Numbered from the stretch's first letter, positions 43,587-54,808 are shown. The stretch: DNA of 64,000 nt from DATHZQ01 sp963823505 (GCA_963823505.1 CAWGLY010000004.1:73949-137948), one strand, 5' to 3'. Translations and numbers: made by a program. The notes: generated by a model from the letters alone, not told the origin.

Positions 43587-43842
43587 TTTGAGCCCCCCTC
43601 TACGTGTCGAATTCTCTCCTTTCGCATCATCAGCCATATGCCCTAGCGCATCATCATCAAAATTGATGAAACTCCATCCGAATGAAATCAACCCGTGAGC
43701 TTCACGGCCCGCCCTTGATCTCGAACCACCAGTTGCTCGCTAGACGAAGCCACCGGACCCTGACGCCCAGTGACCATTGCCCAGTGCCGCCCATCCATGC
43801 GCGCTGTAGGCTCGTGGTCGCCAGGACTCCCGAGGGGGGAGA

Positions 43843-45802
43843 GTGGAACATCACTCTGAGCTGACCAACTTCATCTGGACCGTCGCCGATCTGCTCCGCG
43901 GCGACTACAAGCAGTCCGAGTACGGGCGCGTCATCCTGCCGCTCACGGTGATCCGCCGCCTCGACTCGGTCCTCGCACCGACCAAGGCCAAGGTCCTCGC
44001 CGAGCACGACCGCTACCGGGACAAGCTCGGCGACGAGGCTCTCGCCGACCTCCTCAACCGGGCCGCCGGGCACACCTTCCACAACACCTCGACGCCTCGA
44101 CTTCGAGACCCTGGTCGCCGACGCCCCCAACATCGCCGCCAACCTGAAGTCCTACCTCGCCGGGTTCTCCGAGAACGCCCGGCGGATCCTCGACAACTTC
44201 CGGTTCAACGAGCACATCAACCGGCTCGACCGGGCCGGGATCCTCTACCTCATCATCCAGCGGTTCAACCAGGTCGACCTCCACCCCGACCGGGTCTCCA
44301 ACGTCCAGATGGGCTACATCTACGAGGACCTCATCCGCCGCTTCTCGGAGCAGTCCAACGAGACCGCCGGCGAGCACTTCACCCCCCGTGAGGTCATCAA
44401 GCTCATGGTCAACCTGCTCTTCGCCCCCGACCAGGACGTGCTCACCGACCGCCACATCGTCCGCACCATCTACGACCCCGCCTGCGGCACCGGCGGCATG
44501 CTGTCGGTCGCCGAGAACCACCTCCGCAACCTCAACCCCGACGCCACCCTCGAAGCCTTCGGCCAGGAGATCAACCCCGAGACCTACGCCACCTGCGTCT
44601 CCGACATGATGTTGAAGGGCCACGACACCGACAACATCGTCTTCGGCAACACCTTCACCGAAGACGGCCTCCCCACCAAACGCTTCGACTACATGCTCAC
44701 CAACCCGCCCTTCGGCGTCGACTGGAAGAAGTACCAGCAGCAGGTCAAGGACGAGCACGAGCAACACGGCTGGCAGGGACGATTCGGCGCCGGCCTGCCC
44801 CGAGTCTCCGACGGATCGCTCCTCTTCCTCCAACACATGATGTCGAAGATGAAGGCGCCCCAGCACGGCGGCAGCCGCCTCGCCATCGTCTTCAACGCCT
44901 CGCCGCTGTTCACCGGCGCCGCCGGCTCCGGCGAGTCGGAGATCCGCCGCTGGATCATCGAGAACGACTGGCTCGACGCCATCGTCGCCCTGCCCGACCA
45001 GCTCTTCTACAACACCGGCATCTCCACCTACGTCTGGGTGCTCACCAACCGCAAGACCGACGCCCGCAAAGGCAAGGTCCAGCTCATCGACGCCCGCGAC
45101 CTGTTCCAGAAGATGCGCAAGAGCCTCGGCGACAAACGCAACGAGCTGTCCGACGACCACATCGCCGAGATCACCCAGATCTACGCCGACTTCGCCGAGT
45201 CCGACCGCTCGAAGATCTTCCCCAACGAGCACTTCGGCTTCCGCCGCATCACCGTCGAGCGCCCGATGCGGGGCAGTTGGGTCATCGACGACGAGGCGAT
45301 CGAGTCGATCCAGGCACACCGGTCGTTCGAGAAGATGAAGCCCGACCAGCAGGCGGCGCTGCTCGATGCGGTGACGGCGATCCGGGACGACTACGGCACC
45401 GACGAGGCGGCGCTGGTCGACAAGCTGAAGGCGGCCACCGCCGAGCGAGGGCTCAAGCTGACGGCGACGATCAAGAAGCTGGTGCTCGGCGCCGCCTACC
45501 GCTACGACCCCGACGGCGAGCTGCTCCTCGACAAGGACGGCAACCCGCAGCCCGACTCCGATCTGCGCGACTACGAGAACGTGCCGCTCGCCGAGACGAT
45601 CGAGGAGTACATGCAGCGCGAGGTGCTGCCCCATGTCCCCGGCGCCTGGGTCGACGAGTCGAAGACCAAGATCGGCTACGAGATCCCCTTCACTCGGGAG
45701 TTCTACGTCTACGAGCCGCCCCGACCGCTGGCGGAGATCGACGCCGAGATTGAGGCGCTCGAGGGCGAGATCCTGGAGCTGCTCCGCGAGGTCGCGACTT
45801 GA
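43843..45802 (+). pseudogene. hsdM: type I restriction-modification methyltransferase HsdM, one frameshift
   Basis: Joining across an extra A at about 44092 gives a normal HsdM of about 652 residues. HsdM_N: 'NFIWTVADLLRGDYKQSEYGRVILPLTVIRRLD'. SAM-binding motif I 'DPACGTGGMLSVAE', catalytic NPPF 'LTNPPFGVDW' (N6-adenine MTase), 'GSLLFLQHMMSKM'. The GTG start is preceded by GAGGGGGGAGA. HsdM methylates adenine in the site chosen by HsdS. The remaining 1.7 kb is free of damage, so one error or a fresh mutation is enough to explain the break. Confidence 0.8.
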
Positions 45803-47107
45803 CCGTTCAACTCGCGGCCGCCGTGTCCGTTGACAGCGCCGACGTACTCGCAGATCCGATGGACGGCTCGACGCTCTCCGGTCGCTCCGTGACGGCACGT
45901 TGAGTCGACGGCACCGGTCGCCTCGTCGACTGGACTGGCGATCGCCCGGAGCACACGATCGAATCGGACGAGGCGGCCAGACGGCTTCGACGCATCGTGG
46001 CGGGCGACACGATCATGCTCGACGAAGTCGCGGACGTACCTGCACGAGGTCTGGCATGTCTGATCGGTCCGGACCACTGCTCGCTCACGAGCTAGTGGTC
46101 GTGCGTCCGAACCGCATGGATCTCGACAGCACGCTACCTCTACTACGTCGTTCTGTCGTCTACGTTCGTCGAAGTGGTCGGATGCGCTCGTCCTATGGCA
46201 CGACGATGCCGCGCACCTCAGTCGGAAGCGCCGTGGCAAGCTCGAGAGTCGAGCTGCCGTCCCTGCCGGCAACTCAGCAGCACCATCGCCGACTTCCTTG
46301 ATCGGGAGACGGGGCGGATTGATGCGTTGGTGGAGAAGAAGCGGCGGCTGATCGAGCTGCTCGAAGAGAAGCGGACGGCGCTGATCAGCCACGTCGTCAC
46401 CAAGGGCCTCGACCCAACCGTCCCGATGAAGGACTCCGGCATCCCCTGGCTCGGCGAGATCCCAGCGCATTGGGAGCGTTACCAAGCACGTGCTCGTCCA
46501 CATTGCCGAAGGTCAGGTCGGAGCATCGACGTCTCGAGCCGTCGGACGCATCGATGCCGCTCGTAGCATCCGTAACTACATGCGTCCAGGCCGAGTCGAC
46601 GAGTTGACCGACGTCGCATCATGCTCCAGGAGCAGGATGCCATCAGCGGTAAGTACCTGTGCGAAGCCGGGCGATCGTCGATCTATTCGAAGATCCGCAC
46701 CCGGCCGACGAAGGTTGTGTTGGCTCCAGGCGAGTGCCTCTGTAGCGCCGACATCGTACCCAATGCGTGTCGCCATGGGCTTCGCCCCGGGTTCTTGCGT
46801 TGGTGCTTGCTAGGCGATCGCTTCTCGACGCAGGCCGCAGCTTGGGTCTCTGAACGGTGCGGCTATGCCGAAGGTCAACCGGGGACGCTCGTCGACGTGA
46901 CGATTCCCGAGCCGCCCGGCGACGAGCAGGCCAGCGATGTCTGGGACTTGCAGGAGCGCTGGAGCAGACTGGACGAGTGATGCGGCTTGATCGAGCAGCA
47001 GCTCGACCTGCTCGCCGAGTACCGCCAAGCCCTCATCACCGCCGCCGTGACCGGCCAGATCGACGTCGAGCGCCGAGACGCCCGAGCCCGAGGAGGCACT
47101 GGCATGA
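45803..47107 (+). pseudogene. hsdS: type I specificity subunit HsdS, multiply frameshifted
   Basis: Pieces in all three frames make an HsdS. The 5' part has 'RRIVAGDTIM', 'VVVRPNRMDLDST' and 'LPSLPATQQ' (first target-recognition domain). The central conserved helix 'TIADFLDRETGRIDALVEKKRRLIELLEEKRTALISH' lies near 46290-46400 in one frame, followed by 'DSGIPWLGEIPAHWE' (start of domain 2). The end has 'FLRWCLLGDRFSTQAAAWVSER', 'LVDVTIPEPPGDEQ' and 'LIEQQLDLLAEYRQALITAAVTGQIDV' (C-terminal helix). The stop TGA at 47105-47107 overlaps the hsdR ATG. The 5' edge is approximate. Target DNA sequence cannot be predicted. Confidence 0.6.
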
Positions 47108-50100
47108 GCGTCCACAAGGAGGGCACCTTCGAGGCGGCGATCGAGTCGCACCTCCTCGCCAACGGCTACTTGTCTCGCCGACTCCGTACGACGCCGACCT
47201 CGCCCTCGACACCGGCCACCTGTTCGCCTTCATCGAGGCGACCCAGCCCGAAGCCTGGGCCGAATACGTCAGCCTCCACGGCGACCAGGCACGCTCCACC
47301 CTCCTCAAGCGCATCGTCTCCGAGCTGGACCGCCAAGGCTCGCTCGGAGTACTGCGCAACGGCGTCGTCGACTACGGACAGACGTTCAAGCTCGCCTTCT
47401 ACCGGCCCGCCACCACGCTGGCTCCCGACGTGCAGCAGCTGTACGACGCCAACCGGCTTGTCGGTGATGCGGCAGGTGCCGCTGTCGGGCACGCAACGAG
47501 ACCGTCGACATGGTGCTGTTCGTCAACGGCATACCTGTCGTCACCATCGAGTTGAAGACGCCGACCACCAACCAGACCGTCGAGGACGCCGTCAAGCAGT
47601 ACAAGGCACGAGACCATCGCCAGCAGCTGTTCCGCTACGCCGAGCGGGCGCTCGTCCACTTCGCCGTCGATCCCGAGTCTGCCTACATGGCGACCAGGCT
47701 CAGCGGCAAGCAGACCCGGTTCCTGCCGTTCAACATCGGCCGGGACGGCGGCGCCGGCAACCCCGACAACCCCGCCGGCTACAAGACCGCCTACCTGTGG
47801 GAAGACGTCTGGCAACGCGACTCGCTGCTCGACCTGGTGCAGCGCTTCATCAACATCGAGTACCCGCCCGGCACCAAGAAGAAGGACCCGAAGAAGGGCG
47901 TCCACATCTTCCCTCGCTATCACCAGCGGGACGTCGTGAGGCAACTCGAAGCCCACGCCCGCCAGACCGGACCCGGCCACAACTACCTGGTGCAGCACTC
48001 GGCCGGGTCGGGCAAGTCGAACTCGATCGCCTGGACCGCCCACCGGCTCTACTCGCTGCACAACGAGGCCAACGAGCGGGTGTTCCACTCGGTGGTGGTG
48101 ATCACCGACCGGCGGGTGCTCGACCAGCAGCTCCAGGACACGATCTACGGCATCGAGCACCAGTTCGGTGTGGTGCACCGCATCGACGAGAACTCGCAGC
48201 AGCTCGCCGATGCGCTGGCGACCGGGGCGCCGATCATCATCTCGACGCTGCAGAAGTTCCCGGTGGTGATCGAGAAGATCGGCGGCCTGCCCGACCGCAA
48301 CTACGCCGTGATCGTCGACGAGGCCCATTCCAGCCAGACCGGCGAGGCGGCCCGCAAGCTGCGCCAGGTGCTCACCACCGGCGGCATCGCCAACCTGCGC
48401 CGACGACGACGAGGAAGGCATCGACACCGAAGAGGCGGTGCTGCGGGTCATCGAAGCGTCGGGCCGCCAGCCCAACCTGAGCTTCTTCGCCTTCACCGCC
48501 ACCCCGAAGCCGAAGACGCTGGAGATGTTCGGCACGGTCGGCGACGACGGCAAGCCCCGCCCGTTCCACGTGTACTCGATGCGCCAGGCCATCGAGGAGG
48601 GCTTCATCCTGGATGTGCTCGCCAACTACACGACGTACGACCGGTTCTTCAAGCTCACCAAGGCCATCGAGGACGACCCGGAGTTCGAGTCACGCAAGGC
48701 GCAGCGGGCGATCGCCCGGTTCGTGCGACTTCCACCCCACCAACCTGGCGCAGAAGGCCGAGGTGATCGTCGAGCACTTCCGCCAGCACGTCCGGCACCG
48801 GATCGACGGGCGGGCCAAGGCGATGGTGGTGACGAAGCTCGCGGCTGCAGGCGGTGCGCTTCTAGCAGGCGATCAACGAGTACTGCGACGCCAACGAGTA
48901 CCACGACATCGGGACGCTGGTGGCGTTCTCCGGGTCGCTGGACGACGTGACGGCGGTCGCGTACACCGAGACGTCGCTGAACGGGTTCTCCGAGCGGGAG
49001 CTGCCCGGCCAAGTTCGACACCGACGAGTACCAGGTGCTGGTGGTGGCCGAGAAGTACCAGACCGGGTTCGACCAGCCGCTGCTGCACACGATGTACGTG
49101 GACAAGAAGCTCGACGGGGTGCAGGCCGTGCAGACGCTGTCCCGGCTGAACCGCACCATGCCCGGGCAAGGACGGACACGTTCGTCCTCGACTTCGTCAA
49201 CGACGCCGAGGACATCCAGGGCGGCCTTCGAGCCGTACTACGAGGCAGACGGTGCTGGAGTCGCGGACGGATCCCAGCAATGCTGTACGACTTGAAGCAC
49301 ACGCTGGATGAGTGGGGGATCTACTGGCCACAGGAGGTGGAGGACTTCGCGGCGATCTTCTTCAAGCGGACGATGGACGCAAGCGACCAGGGACTCCTGT
49401 ACGCCATCGTCGACAAGGCGGTGAGCCGTTTCGCAACGAGCTGCAGCATGACGAAGAACGAGAGGACTTCAAGAGCCTGCTCGACTCGTACTTGCGGATG
49501 TATGGGTTCCTCACCCACGTTGTCAGCTTCAAGGACACGAGCCTGGAGAAGCTCTACGCCTATGGCAAGTGGCTGCGCCGGCTGCTGCCCAGTAGCCGGG
49601 AAGTCTCGATCGTCGACCTCGGTGAGGACATCGATCTGGCTGCGATCCGCATCCAGTTTGCCGGTTCCGGCGCCATCGAGCTTGGCGAAGGACGGGAGCT
49701 GACGCCGCCCCGGCCGGGTGGCCGGAAGGCGGAGGAGCTGTATGTCTCACTTAGCGAGCTGATCAAGGAGTTCAACCAGCGGTTTGGCACCGATTTCACC
49801 GAGGCCGACATGTTGCTGCCAGAGGCGGTCCACTTGGACATGCTGGCAGACGACAGACTGGCCGAGCAGGCCAGGGCCAACACGCCGGCGAACTTCCGCA
49901 TCGTGTACGAGGATGCCTACCGGGATGCGCTGTTCGACCGTAAGGACCGCAATGAGGAGGTGTTCCTCAAGCTGGTCGACAACAACAAGCTGCTGCAGGC
50001 GATGATGGATGCGTACTTCCAGGCGACGTACAAGAAGCTGCAGGACCAGAAGACCGCGCCGGAGCTGATCGAGGCAGGCGAGTCCGACAGGGTCGAGTTC

Positions 50101-50550
50101 AAAGCGTCGGCGCGGTGGGGCTACAAGGCAGGCAAGCTGCTGCCGGAGGTCGAAGATGCCTTCGTGAAGACGGTCGCAGGCTTCCTGAATGCCGATGGCG
50201 GCACGCTGCTGATTGGTGTCGAGGACCGCACGGGCGGGGTGGTCGGCTTGGACCGGGACGTGGCATCGGTGAAGGGCAAGGACCTCGACGGCTACGAGAA
50301 CTGGATGACCGACAAGCTGGTGGCTGCGCTCGACCCGGGTGCGACGTCGGTGGCTCGAGTTGCAGTGTCGTTCGCTTCGGTCGACGGGGTTGAGGTGGCT
50401 CGCCTCGAGGTGGCGCCGAGCCCCGAGCCTGTCTACGCCAAGACATCGAAGAGCAGCGAAGCCTTCTACGCCCGTATCAACAACTCAACGAGGGAGCTAT
50501 CGCCAAGCGAGACGGTCAAGTACGTAGGCGAAAGGTGGGGTACGGGATGA
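47104..50550 (+). pseudogene. hsdR: type I restriction subunit HsdR with C-terminal AlbA_2 domain, many frameshifts
   Basis: Fragments make an HsdR of about 1,140 residues: N-terminal nuclease region ('DMVLFVNGIPVVTIELKTP'), helicase motor ('HSAGSGKSNSIAW' Walker A, 'VIVDEAHSSQ' DEAx box, 'FFAFTATPKPKTLEMFG', 'VVAEKYQTGFDQPLLHTMYVDKKL'). The intact 3' frame (49312-50550) ends with an extra domain, 'DRVEFKASARWGYK..GGTLLIGVEDRTGGVVGLD', an AlbA_2 (Schlafen-like) nucleic-acid-binding module. I count 13 frameshifts between about 47179 and 49433, 11 of them single-base insertions, and one in-frame TAG (48863-48865). RBS GAGGAGG precedes the ATG, which overlaps the hsdS stop. Restriction should be lost unless the sequence is wrong. 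Confidence 0.78.
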
Positions 50551-50593
50551 GTGGAGCACCTTTGATTTCGAAGACCGTTCGAAGGAGGATGCA

Positions 50594-51487
50594 ATGCCGC
50601 TCTACGAGGTGAAAGAAAGCGAACTGGTTGGTTTTCGGAAGCTCCACGGAGGCGCCGACCTCTATGAGCAAGAGATCGAAGACCTGCTTTGGTCCAACCT
50701 CGATGACTTCACAGGAGAGTCCTTCTTCCGTATTCAGCGCCAAGCCCTAATCAAGGGTGGGGGCCGTCCAGACATCGTTGCGCTCGATGACACGGCGCGT
50801 GTGGTCGTTATCGAGGTGAAGCGCGATGTAGACCGGGGGCAGCTCGCACAATGCCTCGAATACGCCGGATGGGCCAAGACCACATCGCTCGACGAGCTGG
50901 CCGGGTTGTACTTCCGGGGACCGGACAAGTTCTTTAGCGATTGGCAGGAGTTCACGGAGTCAGACGCCCCGGTCGTCATCAATTCCAATCCGCGCCTAAT
51001 CCTCGTGGCTCGCGACTTCCACGATCGTACGTTCTCTGCGTTTGAGTTCCTTACCCAGGGTCAGCTGCCTATCGGCCTCATCCGGGTCGCCGTCTACGAG
51101 GATGCGAGCGGCCGTAGGTTCGTCGACGTCGAGGGCGACCACGAGCCCGAGTTCGCCGCAAGCCAAGAGGCTGCTGGCATCGACCACACCAAGATTGTCG
51201 GGCGGAGGATCAGGCTTGCAGACCTGTTGGATGCCGGACTTCTTGAGGTCGGCGACGCGTTGACCTGGAAGCGGCCGAAGCTCGGGGACTCCTACACGGC
51301 CCACGTGAATGCGCAGGGAGCGATTCAGCTCCCTGATGGACGATCGTTCACGTCGCCGTCCCGGGCAGCAATGGAGGCGGCCGACATCGTGTCGTACGAC
51401 GGTTGGTACGCGTGGCGGCTCGATCGGAATGGCAAGCTGGTGAACGATCTCCGCAAGGAGCTCGTCGACGAACGCAATTCAAACTGA
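50594..51487 (+). CDS. PD-(D/E)xK nuclease (NucS-like) fused to a RAMA domain
   Basis: A 297-residue protein. Residues about 15-180 resemble NucS/DUF91-type nucleases: 'DLYEQEIEDLLWSNLDDF', 'GGGRPDIVALDDTARVVVIEVKRDVDRGQLAQCLEYAGW' with the D-(x)n-E-x-K metal site (Asp in RPD, Glu and Lys in EVK). Residues about 200-285 are a RAMA-like domain: 'RIRLADLLDAGLLEVGDALTW', 'GAIQLPDGRSFTSPSRAAM', 'GWYAWRL'. RAMA domains are associated with adenine-methylation systems. The architecture suggests a nuclease that reads DNA methylation, a type IV-like activity. GGAGG lies 5 bases before the ATG. It is directly downstream of hsdR. Confidence 0.78.
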   Translation: MPLYEVKESELVGFRKLHGGADLYEQEIEDLLWSNLDDFTGESFFRIQRQALIKGGGRPDIVALDDTARVVVIEVKRDVDRGQLAQCLEYAGWAKTTSLDELAGLYFRGPDKFFSDWQEFTESDAPVVINSNPRLILVARDFHDRTFSAFEFLTQGQLPIGLIRVAVYEDASGRRFVDVEGDHEPEFAASQEAAGIDHTKIVGRRIRLADLLDAGLLEVGDALTWKRPKLGDSYTAHVNAQGAIQLPDGRSFTSPSRAAMEAADIVSYDGWYAWRLDRNGKLVNDLRKELVDERNSN

Positions 51488-51502
51488 TTGGTAGGAGTTC
51501 AA

Positions 51503-52174
51503 ATGGCGCTTGCGAACGGAGTGTCGGAATTCGTTGAGAGACAACGCTCGCTGTACGGCAAAGACCTGGTCCCGTCTCGACGGGATGCCGAACAGCAAGC
51601 CAGAGAACTGCTGGACGATCGCGCTGGCACGATGACCGAGGACGACGCTCTCGAGCTTGGGCGACTCCTTAACTCTGGGTCGTGGGACGGCCGCCCGATG
51701 CGCAATCGCTTCGCACCCATGTTCCAGGGCGGCGCCATTGCGAAACTGACGGCGGACCTCGACCGCTTCAATGCAGTGACTGCTGGATTGTGGCGGGGCT
51801 CAGACGAGGAGGCGCTCAGCGCCCTTGACCGCATCTACAAGGACCACTCCACCCTGCCGAGCGCAGGAAGGTCCTATCCCTCGATCCTGATGTACCTTCG
51901 AGACCCGGAGCGGTTCGCAGTGCACTACAGCTCCACTGACGAGGGCCTGACGGCACTCGTCGGTGTGGAATTGCCGGACCGGCAGATTGGCAAGGACGGA
52001 TTTCTCGCCTTCTGTGCACAAGTGCGGAAACTCCGAGTCGAGTACGACCTCGCCCCGCAAGAGGTCGATGCCGTCCTAGCGTCGGCCCAGAGAGAGCTGT
52101 GCACTTCGACGAGCGTCGACACTGATGAAGTGCCAGTCGTGGGCGCAGGCGCTGTCCGGGGAGGAGACGCATGA
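51503..52174 (+). CDS. conserved-looking protein of the McrBC-like locus, unknown function
   Basis: A 223-residue protein, not recognised with certainty. 'NRFAPMFQGGAIAKLTADLDRFNAVTAGLWRGSDEEALSALDRIY' and 'LPSAGRSYPSILMYLRDPERFAVHYSSTDEGLTALVG' are helix-rich segments that resemble the N-terminal parts of McrB-type ATPases, here as a separate protein. No catalytic motif is visible. TAGGAG lies just before the ATG. It begins 15 bases after the RAMA nuclease stop and overlaps the next start by 4 bases, so it belongs to the same operon. Confidence 0.55.
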   Translation: MALANGVSEFVERQRSLYGKDLVPSRRDAEQQARELLDDRAGTMTEDDALELGRLLNSGSWDGRPMRNRFAPMFQGGAIAKLTADLDRFNAVTAGLWRGSDEEALSALDRIYKDHSTLPSAGRSYPSILMYLRDPERFAVHYSSTDEGLTALVGVELPDRQIGKDGFLAFCAQVRKLRVEYDLAPQEVDAVLASAQRELCTSTSVDTDEVPVVGAGAVRGGDA

Positions 52175-53425
52175 CCCCGGAGGAGTTCAGTCGGAGCTGG
52201 GGGGCCTCACCGAAGAGGCTGAAGCGATGGCTGCGGGACACCTTCCCGCGACCTCCGGGAGAGGAGAACCAACCGTGGATCATGTCCGAAGATCAGATCG
52301 CTCAGGCACGGCGGCCTTCACGTCCAGTGAGACAACGCCGTGGGACGAGTTCATCCACTGGGCTGCGCGGTTCTTCCAGCGGCCCGACTACGACAGCATC
52401 GAACGCAACTACAAGCTCGAGATCGCAGACCACCTCCGCTCCGTCAGGGAGGCTGTGCGCCGAGCGGACGAGGACTGGCCGGTGAAGCTGAAGCGTGCGT
52501 TTGGGTCGCCCAACAACCTCACGTACTTCATTACCCACACGACATACCTTGACTGGGTCAACTCCAATCCTGACGAGGCGCGGGCAGGGCTGCTCGCGAT
52601 CTGGGACGAAGACGCCGGAATCCAGGAGCGGCTCCTCGGGTTCCTTGATTCACTTCCGCACGAGGCGCTTGCAGGCGGGGCATCGGCAATCGTCTGCAGA
52701 TTGCCTCGTTCCTCCTGCTCGCTGATCCGACCGAGTTCGTGATCTTCCGCCCTTCGCCGATTCAACGAAGGGTGTCGCCGTCGGGAGTTCCCGGTTGGCA
52801 CCGAGGTTGACGAGTATCTGAGGGCGCTCTGCCTTCGTCGATAAGGTGGTCGAGGAGTGCGCCCGGGGATTGGAGCTCAGGGACCAATTCGACGCGCAAG
52901 GTCTCGTGTGGTCGGTAGTCACGCAGAGGAGGCCTGATCCATCGACAGAGGAGCACGGAAGCCCTGCACCGCTTCCGTGGCGAACCTACCACGGTCTGGT
53001 GGGTGAATCAGGGGATCAACGAAGAGTGGGAAGCCGGCGTAGTGACGCTCCGTTGCGGAACAAATCAGGACGACCTCCAGCACTGGACGAACCTGTACGC
53101 GCCCCGTCGATGTGATCGTGCTCACTACGTTGCAGGCGAGGTCCGGGCAATCAGCAAGTGCCCAAAGTGCACGGCAGCCAACCGTCGGAAAGAGTGAGGG
53201 TCGATTGGAGCTCGTCCGACTCCGCTACCACGACCTCGAGGTTCCGATCGGCAAAGACGAGATTCCTCGGAGTGGAGCTCGAGGATCGGGCCCATTCAAT
53301 CGGAAGGGCGAGGTCAAACAGGGCTACGTCTACCTGGAGCCGGAACGTGCCGCGATCTCGGATTCGCTGCGCCGACGCGGGCCCGGTTCGCCGACCGGTG
53401 GCCCGACGGGTCGCCTTGGGCGCCC
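52171..53425 (+). pseudogene. 5' part of an McrB-like gene, multiply frameshifted
   Basis: Pieces in three frames: 'MTPEEFSRSWGASPKRLKRWLRDTFPR' (52171 frame), then 'WDEFIHWAARFFQRPDYDSIERNYKLEIADHLR', 'LLGFLDSLPHEALAGG' and 'FVIFRPSPIQRRV', 'ECARGLELRDQFDAQGLVWSVV', 'VWWVNQGIN', 'LQHWTNLYAP', 'HYVAGEVRAISK', 'LELVRLRYHDLEVPIGKDEIP', 'GPFNRKGEVKQGYVYLEP', and 'RFADRWPDGSPWAPVQRTTWLF' leading in frame into the EVE-AAA part. These match the N-terminal regions of large McrB-type ATPases with an EVE-like segment. At least six frame changes are needed. The downstream 53426-54808 frame is intact. Confidence 0.6.
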
Positions 53426-54808
53426 GTGCAGAGGACGACGTGGCTGTTCCAGGCCAATCCACAAGTCTGGAATCTCGAAGAGAAGCTCGAACCGATGCAG
53501 ATCGGCGACGAAGACACGTGGACGGTCTCTCGGTACAAAGCAGAGATTGCGGAAGGCGACCGCGTGCTGCTCTGGCAATCTGGACCGCACGCAGGGTTGT
53601 ATGCCGTCGGTCAGGTTGTCGGGGAGCTGTTCGAGCGCGACATCGAAGAGTCCCAAGCCAGCGGAGACAGCACCACCGCCATCGCCTATCGCCTGACCCG
53701 CAAGGTCGATCCACCGATTCTCCGGTCCGACGTCGTCAACCATCCGGTGCTCAAGGGCCTCCAGATCATCACGGCACCGCAGGGCTCGAACTTCAGAGTC
53801 ACCGACGAGCAATGGGTGGAGCTGAAGAGGCTCATCGACGGCGGTCAGCGAATCGAGAAGGGTGTCGAAGAGCTCCCGGCGCGGACCTTCGACGAGATCT
53901 CGCTGTACATCGCCAATCAGGGACTCATCCTGACGGAACGCACGCTCCGGCGGTTCCACGTTTCGCTCGCGACCCGTGGCTTCGTGGTGCTCAGCGGCGT
54001 CAGCGGTACGGGGAAGACGTGGCTCACCGAGGTGTACGCCGACGCCATCGGGGCGCGCTACCTGCTGGTTCCGGTCGCTCCCAACTGGACGACCAATGAA
54101 GATCTGCTGGGCTACCTCAACCCGCTGGACTCGGTTTACCACGACACAGTCTTCGGTCAGTTCCTGCGGGAGGCTGCCGAGGAGTGGGCCGCCGCAACCT
54201 CGGCCCAGCGAGAACCTCGCAAGTTCATCCTGACGCTGGACGAGATGAACCTGGCACGCGTGGAGTACTACTTCGCCAAGTTCCTCTCCGCAATGGAAGT
54301 GCGCTCACGCCGGGGGACCGCCGGCATCGAGCTTGCCCCCGACAAAACCGTAGAACTCACCCCCAATCTGCTCTTCATCGGCACTGTCAACATCGACGAG
54401 ACCACGCACGGTTTTGCGGACAAGGTGTTCGACAGGGCACAGCTGATCGAGCTCGAGGCGCCTCGCGAGGCGATCGCAGACCACATTGGCCAAGCGGCGT
54501 TTCGGGACACGCTGCTCGATGTCTACGACGCCGTGGCGACAGCCAAGCCTTTTGCGTTCCGGGTCGTCGACGAGATCAAGAGCTACGTTGGCGAGTCCGA
54601 GGGCCTCGACGTCGACTGGCCGGAATCTGTCGATGAGCAGATTCTCCAGAAGGTCCTCCCCAAGCTCACAGGAGCCGACCCGGCAGTGCGGTTTGCCCTG
54701 GAACAGCTCGTCAACATGGCCGAAGAGAATGGCTTGGGTTTGACCCTGGCCAAAGGGAAGCGGATGCTCGATGACTACGACCGAGACGGTTTCACCTCCT
54801 ACTTCTGA
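53426..54808 (+). CDS. mcrB: EVE-domain McrB-like AAA+ ATPase
   Basis: A 460-residue ORF. Residues 1-130 are an EVE-type (modified-base-binding) domain: 'TTWLFQANPQVWNLEEKL', 'WTVSRYKAEIAEGDRVLLWQSGPHAGLYAVGQVVG'. Residues about 165-455 are an McrB-type AAA+ motor with Walker A 'GVSGTGKTWL', Walker B 'ILTLDEMNLARVEYYF', and the family's 'NLLFIGTVNIDETTHGFADKVFDRA' sensor segment. It is preceded in frame by the end of the damaged N-terminal part, so the native protein is larger; GTG at 53426 is only the first start left in this frame. McrB motors drive the McrC nuclease at modified DNA. The stop overlaps the McrC gene by 38 bases. Confidence 0.78.
   Translation: MQRTTWLFQANPQVWNLEEKLEPMQIGDEDTWTVSRYKAEIAEGDRVLLWQSGPHAGLYAVGQVVGELFERDIEESQASGDSTTAIAYRLTRKVDPPILRSDVVNHPVLKGLQIITAPQGSNFRVTDEQWVELKRLIDGGQRIEKGVEELPARTFDEISLYIANQGLILTERTLRRFHVSLATRGFVVLSGVSGTGKTWLTEVYADAIGARYLLVPVAPNWTTNEDLLGYLNPLDSVYHDTVFGQFLREAAEEWAAATSAQREPRKFILTLDEMNLARVEYYFAKFLSAMEVRSRRGTAGIELAPDKTVELTPNLLFIGTVNIDETTHGFADKVFDRAQLIELEAPREAIADHIGQAAFRDTLLDVYDAVATAKPFAFRVVDEIKSYVGESEGLDVDWPESVDEQILQKVLPKLTGADPAVRFALEQLVNMAEENGLGLTLAKGKRMLDDYDRDGFTSYF

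Noticed and set aside
44054..45898. 614-codon open frame antisense to hsdM
   Set aside because: It is a GC-rich shadow frame; the sense strand encodes unmistakable HsdM motifs, and the antisense protein is a low-complexity Val/Glu/Asp-rich string.
44092..49433. Programmed +1 frameshifting as an explanation of the broken hsd genes
   Set aside because: The break sites share no slippery sequence or following stop, and both insertions and two deletions occur; sequence error or decay is simpler.
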